NCBI GenBank assembly: GCA_027487145.1
Contig: JAIYEC010000049.1
Location: 1 to 5,416 of the forward strand
Direction: 5' to 3'
Source of the DNA: a bacterium
GTDB taxonomy: Bacteria; Patescibacteriota; Minisyncoccia; Phycocordibacterales; UBA918
DNA length: 5,416 nucleotides
Each line of letters begins with the position of its first letter. Position 1 is the first letter of the stretch. The notes beneath the pieces were generated by a model. The model saw nothing but the letters and a program-made list of their open reading frames with translations, searched no databases and was not told where the DNA came from. The position numbers and the translations under genes are program-made. Positions 1 through 5,251 of the stretch are shown here, piece by piece.

Positions 1-24
1 CGTTTGCGCATACGTATTAAATAG
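1..24 (+). CDS. possible last codons of an upstream gene (partial)
   Basis: Frame 1 reads seven sense codons (RLRIRIK) and then TAG at 22-24, five bases before the first of three tandem hairpins. A basic C-terminal tail followed at once by terminators fits the end of a plus-strand gene. The piece is too short to identify. The other two plus frames also stop soon, at 20 and 34. A minus-strand ATG at 9-11 leading out of the window is an alternative reading. The T-runs that follow the next two hairpins on the plus strand favour a plus-strand gene. Confidence 0.25.
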   Translation, partial: RLRIRIK

Positions 25-28
25 TTAT

Positions 29-60
29 TACTAAAGCCGGGCTGCCGCCCGGCTTTAGTA
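29..60 (+). terminator. perfect 14-bp hairpin, terminator-like but without a T-run
   Basis: TACTAAAGCCGGGC (29-42) is exactly complementary to GCCCGGCTTTAGTA (47-60), with a 4-nt TGCC loop. The structure would be very stable. The downstream bases are not a uridine tract; the only T-rich part is CTTTAGTA inside the 3' arm. It may act as a weak terminator in either direction, as an mRNA 3'-end stabiliser, or as the first element of the tandem terminator block. Confidence 0.55.
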
Positions 61-83
61 TATGCGTTGCCTTCAAACGTACA

Positions 84-107
84 CTCCGGCTGAAGCCGGA
101 GGTTTTT
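84..107 (+). terminator. intrinsic terminator (second of three hairpins)
   Basis: The stem is CTCCGGC (84-90) with GCCGGAG (95-101), closed by a TGAA loop. GTTTTT (102-107) follows directly. A short GC-rich stem next to a T-run on the plus strand is the standard Rho-independent arrangement. The minus strand has no matching T-run, so the site points toward termination of plus-strand transcription arriving from the left. Confidence 0.75.
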
Positions 108-116
108 AGAGATAAT

Positions 117-148
117 AAACAGCCGGCGCGAAAGCGCCGGCTGTTTTT
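117..148 (+). terminator. intrinsic terminator (third hairpin, GAAA tetraloop)
   Basis: AAACAGCCGGCGC (117-129) pairs perfectly with GCGCCGGCTGTTT (134-146). The loop is GAAA, a GNRA tetraloop known for high stability. The T-run at 144-148 follows the G+C core. The A-rich 5' flank gives a T-rich tract on the other strand too, so it could work in both directions. It is the strongest of the three stacked structures. Confidence 0.85.
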
Positions 149-294
149 GACTATTTCTAATTTAGTGCTACTTTAACTTAAGCTTAGTACCTTGATAAGC
201 AAGTGGAATTATCCAGTATGTCATGTCAGCCCAAAACTCTCATGATGTATGCGTGATACAGCGCTAATTCTGTGGTTACTGAAAGCCATTTCCA

Positions 295-302
295 AGGTGA
301 GG
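295..302 (+). promoter_or_regulatory. Shine-Dalgarno site that decides the start at 311
   Basis: AGGTGA (295-300) and the overlapping GAGG (299-302) match parts of the canonical anti-SD complement. They sit 10 and 8 nt before ATG 311. The upstream in-frame GTG at 272 has no such site, so ATG 311 is preferred. It is notable because the genes downstream show no comparable site. Confidence 0.6.
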
Positions 303-310
303 AACTACCA

Positions 311-982
311 ATGATACACAATAATCCTCAATATGTTGCTGATGTGATTCTCACTGGTGCATACGATCAGCTTCTGCCGCGTCCTGAAAAGGATGTGTTG
401 ACCGTCCGCCAGGTTGCTGCCCGATACTCAAAAACGAGAAATGCGGCCGTTAGGGACGAAATCGTCGCCTCTGCTGCGATTGGCGTGACAGGCGGATTCT
501 TGATTGGTTGGATGTGTTTTATTAAATACATGGATCTCCAAATTAACGAAAATCTCACCGGGGCTATCATAGCTGGAATAGTGCTTTCTATCGTCAGCAC
601 CATTCTCTTTGCTGTAGGTGCAAATTCTGTCGCAATAAATTTCAAATGGTTCAGCAGCCGTCGGCAGCTCCATGAGTACGATGTGATTCTGAAGCAGGTT
701 CGAGACGATATGAAAAGCCTGTCAGCAGGACTCGGTCTTAGCGGATACGAATCACTCCGGGGGTACGACCGCAAGATGCTCGCCAACATGGCCCTTGAAG
801 CCGGAGCCCAGCTGTACGCTTCCGGCAAGCAACTGATGAACTCCGACGACGTAAGCGAGCGGAATGCGGCCGCGCGATTGCGGACTGAACTTGACGAATT
901 CCACGCTCTGCTTTGCCGCCTCGGGTTGCAACCGAAAGGTGGTTACCCGGCCTACGGTCGACTGGCTGCTGAAACCACCTGA
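311..982 (+). CDS. hypothetical protein with two membrane segments
   Basis: I do not recognise this 223-residue protein. Reading the chain gives a hydrophilic N-terminus of about 50 residues, a hydrophobic segment at about 51-71, a short linker containing DLQINEN, and a second hydrophobic segment at about 82-109. About 115 charged, mostly helical-looking residues follow. There is no signal peptide and no catalytic motif I can name; the only cysteines are C69 in the first membrane segment and C202. The likely arrangement is a membrane hairpin with both large ends on the same, probably cytoplasmic, side. ATG 311 is chosen over GTG 272 because of the Shine-Dalgarno-like site at 295-302. The gene stands alone between terminators. 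G+C rises from about 48% (301-540) to about 61% (721-960), against about 36% in a sampled part of the peptidase gene, so it may be a recent acquisition. The coding call is firm; the function is unknown. Confidence 0.8.
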   Translation: MIHNNPQYVADVILTGAYDQLLPRPEKDVLTVRQVAARYSKTRNAAVRDEIVASAAIGVTGGFLIGWMCFIKYMDLQINENLTGAIIAGIVLSIVSTILFAVGANSVAINFKWFSSRRQLHEYDVILKQVRDDMKSLSAGLGLSGYESLRGYDRKMLANMALEAGAQLYASGKQLMNSDDVSERNAAARLRTELDEFHALLCRLGLQPKGGYPAYGRLAAETT

Positions 983-1004
983 CATCAACCCGCCACGTGC
1001 GAAC

Positions 1005-1044
1005 GAAAACCCGCTTCGTTTCGTACGAGGCGGGTTTTCTTTTT
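1005..1044 (+). terminator. strong intrinsic terminator after the two-membrane-segment gene
   Basis: GAAAACCCGC (1005-1014) pairs with GCGGGTTTTC (1030-1039). The stem continues inward as TTCGT/ACGAG with one U-G wobble, closing on a 5-nt TTCGT loop. TTTTT (1040-1044) follows. It lies 22 nt after the stop at 982 and isolates this gene from the operon that starts at 1082. The A-run in the 5' arm makes some activity on the minus strand possible. Confidence 0.88.
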
Positions 1045-1069
1045 GCTTTCTACTTTTGACTTTCCATTT

Positions 1070-1075
1070 TATACT
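1070..1075 (+). promoter_or_regulatory. -10 element of the operon promoter (leaderless start likely)
   Basis: TATACT matches five of six bases of the TATAAT consensus. No good -35 is present: at 17-bp spacing the hexamer is TTTCTA (1047-1052), and TTGACT at 1056-1061 is far too close. Transcription starting about 7 nt downstream would begin at or beside ATG 1082. That predicts an mRNA with essentially no 5' leader. The position just after the terminator at 1005-1044 supports a new transcription unit. Confidence 0.45.
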
Positions 1076-1081
1076 AATGAC

Positions 1082-1879
1082 ATGGCAGAATACATCAAGA
1101 AATATAACCCTACCCGCAGCGCAGAGTGGAACTACGGCGGAGTAAAATGGAAGCTTTCTCGCTCAAAAATAGACTTTTTCTTTGAATGTCCTCGGTGTTT
1201 TTATCTTGATAATAAGTTAGGCACAAAACGTCCAGGGTTTCCATCGTTTAATCTCAATATTGCGGTTGACGAACTCTTTAAAAAGGAATTTGATGTTCAC
1301 CGCAAGGCTGGTACACCGCACCCAATTATGGCCAAATACGGTATTGAAGCTGTACCATTTGCACACGCAAACATGGACATGTGGCGTGACCCGTTTGTGG
1401 GTATCATACACACCCACACTTTAACCGGACTCGTCGTAAGCGGGGGAGTTGATGATATTTGGGTTAAGTCTGATGACACACTTATCATTGTCGACTACAA
1501 ATCAACTTCTAAAGAAGGAACAATCGAGTCCCTGAGTGATTCACCCTGGGATCAACAATACAAACGACAACTTGGTATCTATCGCTGGCTACTCGAACAA
1601 AATGGCTTTACAGTTGACCCTGTAGGCTATCTAGTCTATGCGAACGCAAACAAAAGCCTTGCTGCGTTTGATGACAAACTTGTATTTGAAACAACGCTGG
1701 TGCCAGTTGAAACTGACGTTTCTTGGATTGATAAAGTCCTTGGAGAGATTAAAGCTACACTCGACAATCAGCAACTCCCACCAATTGGTACCAGTTGTGA
1801 ATTTTGTCCATACCGCGAAGCGGCTGGTAAAAAGCTACAAGCTGTACACTTCGCAGCGAGAGATATTTCAAAAACTTAG
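1082..1879 (+). CDS. PD-(D/E)XK nuclease family protein (RecB/Cas4-like)
   Basis: This 265-residue protein has the layout of the single-domain RecB/Cas4-like nuclease superfamily, which cuts or trims DNA using a metal ion. Visible motifs in order: an N-terminal 'SRSKIDFFFECPRCFYL' segment with C36 and C39; the acidic motif GGVDDI with D124/D125; VDYKS with D138 and K140, the D-x-K half of the active site; Q163-L-G-I-Y167, the QxxxY motif; and C239-E-F-C242 followed by PYR near the C-terminus. Four cysteines split between the two ends suggest an iron-sulfur cluster as in Cas4 and AddB, although those have one N-terminal and three C-terminal cysteines. ATG 1082 is chosen because an in-frame ATG at 1043 lies inside the T-run of a terminator. 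It is the first gene of the probable operon. A repair or recombination role is inferred. No cas genes or repeats are nearby, so CRISPR adaptation is unlikely. Confidence 0.85.
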   Translation: MAEYIKKYNPTRSAEWNYGGVKWKLSRSKIDFFFECPRCFYLDNKLGTKRPGFPSFNLNIAVDELFKKEFDVHRKAGTPHPIMAKYGIEAVPFAHANMDMWRDPFVGIIHTHTLTGLVVSGGVDDIWVKSDDTLIIVDYKSTSKEGTIESLSDSPWDQQYKRQLGIYRWLLEQNGFTVDPVGYLVYANANKSLAAFDDKLVFETTLVPVETDVSWIDKVLGEIKATLDNQQLPPIGTSCEFCPYREAAGKKLQAVHFAARDISKT

Positions 1880-1940
1880 TTTAATATCTTACAAGATATA
1901 AAGACTTCTTATCACAAGAGTGTTAAAAACGAAAGAATGT

Positions 1941-2201
1941 ATGACTCAGTTTCAAGACGAAGTAAGAAAAGTTGTTCGTCACATCCCTAAAGGGCAGGTT
2001 TTAACCTACAAAGAAGTAGCGTACGCGGCCGGAAAGCCTGCCGCTGCTCGAGCTGTCGCAAATATCATGGCAGCAAATTATGATGAGACGGTACCGTGCC
2101 ACCGAGTGATTCGCTCAGATGGGGCCTTAGGTGGGTACAACCGTGGTGGTATTGAGAAAAAAAGTAGTATGTTAGTAAGTGAAGGCTACATACCGAAATA
2201 A
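1941..2201 (+). CDS. O6-alkylguanine-DNA alkyltransferase, C-terminal domain only
   Basis: This family removes alkyl groups from O6-alkylguanine by moving them irreversibly onto a cysteine, or, in alkyltransferase-like proteins, flags the lesion for excision. The 86-residue chain is just the DNA-binding catalytic domain. IPKGQVLTYKEVA contains the nucleotide-flipping Tyr (Y23). AARAVA holds the arginine finger (R37). N46 is the hinge asparagine. P52-C53-H54-R55-V56 is the active site, and E81 completes a C-H-E triad. Because C53 is present, true transferase activity is expected rather than the Cys-less lesion-binding type. The N-terminal domain of full-length Ogt/Ada proteins (about 160-180 residues) is absent. 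ATG 1941 puts FQDEVRKVV at the natural domain start; GTG 1920 would add seven residues (MLKTKEC). It follows the nuclease by 61 nt, and the next gene starts 2 nt after its stop. Confidence 0.92.
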   Translation: MTQFQDEVRKVVRHIPKGQVLTYKEVAYAAGKPAAARAVANIMAANYDETVPCHRVIRSDGALGGYNRGGIEKKSSMLVSEGYIPK

Positions 2202-2203
2202 TT

Positions 2204-2470
2204 ATGTTCTCAGACCCTACACTACAACGCGCCGAAGCCACTATTCAGAAGCTCCGTGCTGATATTAGTAAACTCATGCATGACGAAACAGAAGCTCGTG
2301 AACGTGCAGAAAGGGCCATGCGTCATATTCGTAGTGATCTTGAACGAGATCTAGCAATTAACGAACGAAGACGAAGAGATCTTGAGCGAGAAATCGATCG
2401 ACATGAGCAAGACATCATGCATAGGCGACAAGAGTTAGAGCGAGAACACGACAAACAAAAAGCGCATTAA
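2204..2470 (+). CDS. small charged coiled-coil protein, function unknown
   Basis: This 88-residue protein is extremely rich in Arg, Glu, Asp and Lys and has no proline after P5. Hydrophobic residues fall at heptad-like spacing (L7, I14, L17, I21, L24, then I42, L46, L50, then L60, I64, I71, L78). This predicts one long helical coiled coil over nearly the whole chain. There is no membrane segment, cysteine or catalytic motif. ATG lies 2 nt after the alkyltransferase stop and the gene ends 3 nt before the HD gene, so it is almost certainly co-transcribed and translationally coupled. It may be an oligomerisation or scaffold partner of a neighbour, but that is a guess from position only. I cannot assign a family. 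Confidence 0.75.
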   Translation: MFSDPTLQRAEATIQKLRADISKLMHDETEARERAERAMRHIRSDLERDLAINERRRRDLEREIDRHEQDIMHRRQELEREHDKQKAH

Positions 2471-2473
2471 GTT

Positions 2474-3067
2474 ATGTACTCATACAAGATAGAACAAGCC
2501 ATCCGAGCTGCCAGCATTTTGCACCAAGACCAACTCCGTATGGGTACCTTGCCACTGCCATATATCTCGCACCTTATGGCTGTGGTGCTGATTTTGAGTG
2601 ACTATACTGATGATGAAGATACCATTGTCGCCGCCTTCCTTCATGACACGCTAGAAGACACCGACTACACTCTTGAAGAATTGCGAGAAGACTTTGGTGG
2701 ACCGGTATCAGAGATTGTTCTGGCTTTAACTGAACCTAAGACTCTCAACGAGAAAAAGCTTGGTTGGTTGGAACGAAAGCGAGAATACAATAAGCAACTT
2801 AAACTAGCTTCTGAAAAAGCCCTCATGATAGCTGCTGCCGACAAATCCCATAATTTCCGTACTGTGGTTGAAGAGTACAGTGAAGACCACAAGCGCTTTT
2901 TGCAGGATTTTGGACCACAAACTCAAGATCGTATGGAGATATATCAAACCATGGCCAACACCCTCAATAGTCGCTTAAAAAGTGATATAGTACATGAGTT
3001 CAATCACACCTTTACCGAATATAAAAACTTCTTGATCAATGTCGAAAAAACAACTAACAGTTTCTAA
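2474..3067 (+). CDS. HD-domain phosphohydrolase, SpoT/MESH1-like
   Basis: This 197-residue protein resembles the hydrolase half of RelA/SpoT enzymes, which removes pyrophosphate from (p)ppGpp using a metal held by HD-motif residues. Motifs: H17-QDQLR-MG with PYISH at 29-33 (H33 metal ligand), AAFLH57-D58 with the adjoining TLE61-D62-T, the 'TLEELREDFGGPVSEIV' stretch typical of SpoT, and A-A-D123-K-S-H-N-F, matching the LADRLHN motif with D123 as last ligand. The chain then ends with about 70 helical residues. The synthetase, TGS and ACT domains of full-length SpoT are absent, so it would be hydrolase-only. The substrate could be another nucleotide. It starts 3 nt after the coiled-coil gene, and its last 29 nt overlap the peptidase gene. 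Confidence 0.85.
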   Translation: MYSYKIEQAIRAASILHQDQLRMGTLPLPYISHLMAVVLILSDYTDDEDTIVAAFLHDTLEDTDYTLEELREDFGGPVSEIVLALTEPKTLNEKKLGWLERKREYNKQLKLASEKALMIAAADKSHNFRTVVEEYSEDHKRFLQDFGPQTQDRMEIYQTMANTLNSRLKSDIVHEFNHTFTEYKNFLINVEKTTNSF

Positions 3068-4874
3068 GTTTAGCTACACCCCCACAAACAAACTACCAAC
3101 TTTAAAGAAAATTTCTGAGTCGTGGGACCTGAAAAAACTCTACTACTCATCTGAAAACGACCCTCGCATTGAAGCTGATATACAGGCAAACGAAATCGCG
3201 GTAGAAAAATTCGCTAAAAAGTACGCCAACAAAAACTGGACAGATTCTGTTTCAGATATTTTAAAGGCAACGACTGATTATTTGGAACTGTTAACTCTCC
3301 GTGGCGATTCACCGCTGTACTACTTGATGTATCGTCGTGAACTTAATGCAGCAGATACAAAGGCCGAGCAAAAGTCAAACCTCCTGGAGAGTCGCCTTAC
3401 AAATCTGGGAAACAAAATACTCTTTTTTGAATTAAATTTAGCAAAAGTATCACCAGAACTTCAAAAAGCTCTCTTGTCTGATAAAAAAGCTCAGAAGTAT
3501 AAGCACTTCTTTGAAAATGTCTTTGAAAGCGCAAAGTACCAGTTAACAGAAGCCGAGGAGAAAATTTTGAATCTCAAATCGACGACATCCCGAGGGATGT
3601 GGATCGCTGGAACAGAAAAGATTCTCAACAAAAAAAGTATTGAATGGAAAGGTAAGCAACTACCTATCAATGGCGCCCTCATGCAGTTTGAAACACTTCC
3701 ATGGAAAGACCGTCATGCTATGTGGGCAAAGATTATTCCAATCCTTCAGGGTCTTGGTGAAGTGGCAGAAAACGAACTAGTCGCTTTGGTTCATGACAAA
3801 AAGATTAGCGATGAGCTACGCGGTAGGAAAAAGCCGTACTCAGCAACCACTCAAGGATATGACAGTACTGACGAAACACTAGAAACGTTAGTATCAGTGA
3901 TTGAAACGCGCGGCTACGAACTCTCAAAAAAGTACTTTGCACTTAAGAAGAAGATTCTTGGAAAAGAACTAAGCTACATCGACAGGAACGAAGCAGTTGT
4001 AAAAGCACCAGACATTGACTTTAAAACCGCTGTAACAATTGTCCGTGATGTGTTTTATGGTTTTAACCCTATCTATGGAGGCATCTTTGATTCAATGCTC
4101 CAAAATAGTCAGGTGGATGTTTGGCCAAAACCTGGCAAAGGAGGTGGTGCTTTCTGTAGTTCTGGAATTGGACAACCAACACTCGTATTCCTCAATAGCA
4201 ATAATTCAATAGACTCATTGCGGACCCTTGCTCACGAAATGGGCCATGCTATTCATGCCTATCGAAGTAAACTACAGCCAGCACTCTACGAGGGTCATTC
4301 AATCCTTACCGCTGAAACTGCCAGCACATTTTTTGAATCGCTTGTTGCCGAACACTTACTGAGCCAAGCATCAGAGAAACAAAAGCTGGCTCTTCTTGAG
4401 TCTTTCATCAACGACAAAATCGGTACCATGATTATGTGTATCGCTAGATACAAAGCTGAGCTAGAGATACACATGACAATTCGCGACCGTGGTGCAATGA
4501 GTTTTGACGAAATGTCAGCCTGCCTCGCTCGCCACTTCAAGCAATATTGTGGTCCAGCCATCAACGTACAAAATACTGATGGACTCAGTGTGGCCTGGAA
4601 AACGCACTATCGCCGCAACTTTTACCAATACTCCTACTCATTTGGCGAAATTGGCAGCAGTATCATGCGTAGTCGTTATCGAAAAGACACTAATTACGCA
4701 AAAGAAGTTGATACCTTCCTTACCCTCGGTGAATCAATGTCGGTCGAAGACATCTTCAAACAAATTGGTATCGATATGTCGAAAAGAGAAACCTTTAATG
4801 AAGGTCTCGATCTTTTGGAAAACGAAATTACTCAGTTCGGCAAACTGGCAAGAGAACTTGGTATGCTAAAATAG
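3039..4874 (+). CDS. pepF: M3-family oligoendopeptidase (PepF-like)
   Basis: Zinc metallopeptidases of family M3 cut short peptides inside the cytoplasm. At 611 residues this has the usual PepF length. The N-terminal half is a long helical region, with WDLKKLYYSS near residues 29-38 as commonly seen at the start of these enzymes. The zinc site is H399-E-M-G-H403 with the third ligand at E426 (ILTAETAS), all intact. Downstream, H523-Y with FYQYSYSFGEIGSS (528-541) matches the Tyr-rich substrate-binding region. There is no signal peptide or membrane segment. The start at ATG 3039 is the only ATG before the conserved N-terminal region; it overlaps the HD gene by 29 nt in another frame and has no Shine-Dalgarno site, suggesting translational coupling. 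The next gene begins 6 nt after the stop. The role is probably peptide recycling. Confidence 0.93.
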   Translation: MSKKQLTVSKFSYTPTNKLPTLKKISESWDLKKLYYSSENDPRIEADIQANEIAVEKFAKKYANKNWTDSVSDILKATTDYLELLTLRGDSPLYYLMYRRELNAADTKAEQKSNLLESRLTNLGNKILFFELNLAKVSPELQKALLSDKKAQKYKHFFENVFESAKYQLTEAEEKILNLKSTTSRGMWIAGTEKILNKKSIEWKGKQLPINGALMQFETLPWKDRHAMWAKIIPILQGLGEVAENELVALVHDKKISDELRGRKKPYSATTQGYDSTDETLETLVSVIETRGYELSKKYFALKKKILGKELSYIDRNEAVVKAPDIDFKTAVTIVRDVFYGFNPIYGGIFDSMLQNSQVDVWPKPGKGGGAFCSSGIGQPTLVFLNSNNSIDSLRTLAHEMGHAIHAYRSKLQPALYEGHSILTAETASTFFESLVAEHLLSQASEKQKLALLESFINDKIGTMIMCIARYKAELEIHMTIRDRGAMSFDEMSACLARHFKQYCGPAINVQNTDGLSVAWKTHYRRNFYQYSYSFGEIGSSIMRSRYRKDTNYAKEVDTFLTLGESMSVEDIFKQIGIDMSKRETFNEGLDLLENEITQFGKLARELGMLK

Positions 4875-4880
4875 TGAATC

Positions 4881-5156
4881 ATGAACATTCTTTTTTGGGG
4901 ACTTACTATCGGAACAGCCGGAAAAGTGCTTTTGGCAGTCGGTGTTATCATTGCGCATAGCGGTATTGTAAAAGAACGGAAAATTGATAGTGAGGTTCTT
5001 CGTGGCTTTAAAATAGAACATACTATTACCATTTTAGGTCTTATTATGATTGTTCTTGGCTATTTCATGGAAATTTATTTCTATGGATTCACCCCATTCC
5101 TCACCTGTAGCGGTGCAGAGTGTTCAGCAGCCATCATTCATGCCTTCCCGCAGTAA
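4881..5156 (+). CDS. small membrane protein with two transmembrane helices
   Basis: The 91-residue protein shows a hydrophobic helix at about 3-30, a charged loop (VKERKIDSEVLRGFKIEH, about 30-47), and a second helix at about 48-70. A short tail carries two cysteines, C76 and C81. By the positive-inside rule the Lys/Arg-rich loop is cytoplasmic, which puts both ends, including the cysteine pair, outside, where a disulfide is possible. The ATG is 6 nt after the peptidase stop, and a terminator follows its own stop at 5169, so it is the last gene of the operon. I have an impression that similar small proteins occur in Patescibacteria, but I know of no function. A membrane partner for the upstream peptidase is only a positional guess. 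Confidence 0.8.
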   Translation: MNILFWGLTIGTAGKVLLAVGVIIAHSGIVKERKIDSEVLRGFKIEHTITILGLIMIVLGYFMEIYFYGFTPFLTCSGAECSAAIIHAFPQ

Positions 5157-5168
5157 ATCACACACACT

Positions 5169-5203
5169 AAAGAAATCGGATACCAAAGTATCCGATTTCT
5201 TTT
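5169..5203 (+). terminator. intrinsic terminator ending the operon
   Basis: AAAGAAATCGGATAC (5169-5183) pairs perfectly over 15 bp with GTATCCGATTTCTTT (5188-5202) around a CAAA loop. The 3' arm is itself T-rich and one more T follows at 5203. The A-rich 5' arm allows bidirectional action. It lies 12 nt after the stop at 5156 and directly abuts the next promoter. Confidence 0.85.
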
Positions 5204-5229
5204 GAATAATGGTTATTTTCTGTTATATT
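5202..5229 (+). promoter_or_regulatory. promoter of alaS with extended -10
   Basis: The -10 is TATATT (5224-5229), five of six consensus bases, preceded by TG at 5221-5222 (the extended -10 TGN arrangement). TTGAAT (5202-5207) is a reasonable -35 at 16-bp spacing. Predicted transcription starts near 5236, giving a leader of about 16 nt before ATG 5252. The -35 begins inside the end of the operon terminator, so the two elements are packed without spare bases. Confidence 0.6.
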
Positions 5230-5251
5230 TCACAAGTTAATCTTATTTATT

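Noticed and set aside
192..222. Possible promoter TTGATA / TATGTC for the gene at 311
   Set aside because: The -35 matches well, but the -10 matches only three of six bases and the spacing is 19 bp. No convincing promoter was found in 149-310.
272..310. GTG 272 as the start of the two-membrane-segment protein
   Set aside because: It would add 13 residues across the Shine-Dalgarno-like site at 295-302, which is well placed for ATG 311.
796..806. 11-nt match (TGAAGCCGGAG) to the second hairpin at 91-101
   Set aside because: It is a single short match in G+C-rich coding sequence with no second arm; probably coincidence.
367..828. Minus-strand open frame of 153 codons
   Set aside because: It lies fully opposite the better-supported plus-strand gene, has no start signal and shows no recognisable motifs; it looks like a shadow of the G+C-rich coding frame.
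1043..1081. ATG 1043 as the nuclease start
   Set aside because: It lies inside the T-run of the terminator at 1005-1044 and upstream of the -10 element, so it would probably not be on the operon transcript.
864..1145. Plus-strand open frame across the terminator
   Set aside because: It overlaps the end of one gene, runs through a strong terminator and into the next gene; the translation has no domain character.
1082..1879. Cas4 as part of a CRISPR-Cas locus
   Set aside because: No repeats, cas1, cas2 or effector genes occur in the window; the neighbours are repair and metabolic genes.
1884..1902. Small AT hairpin (ATATCTT/AAGATAT) and TATAAA upstream of the alkyltransferase
   Set aside because: The stem is 7 AT-rich pairs with an implausibly small loop and no T-run, and TATAAA has no -35 at the right distance. 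An internal promoter is possible but not supported.
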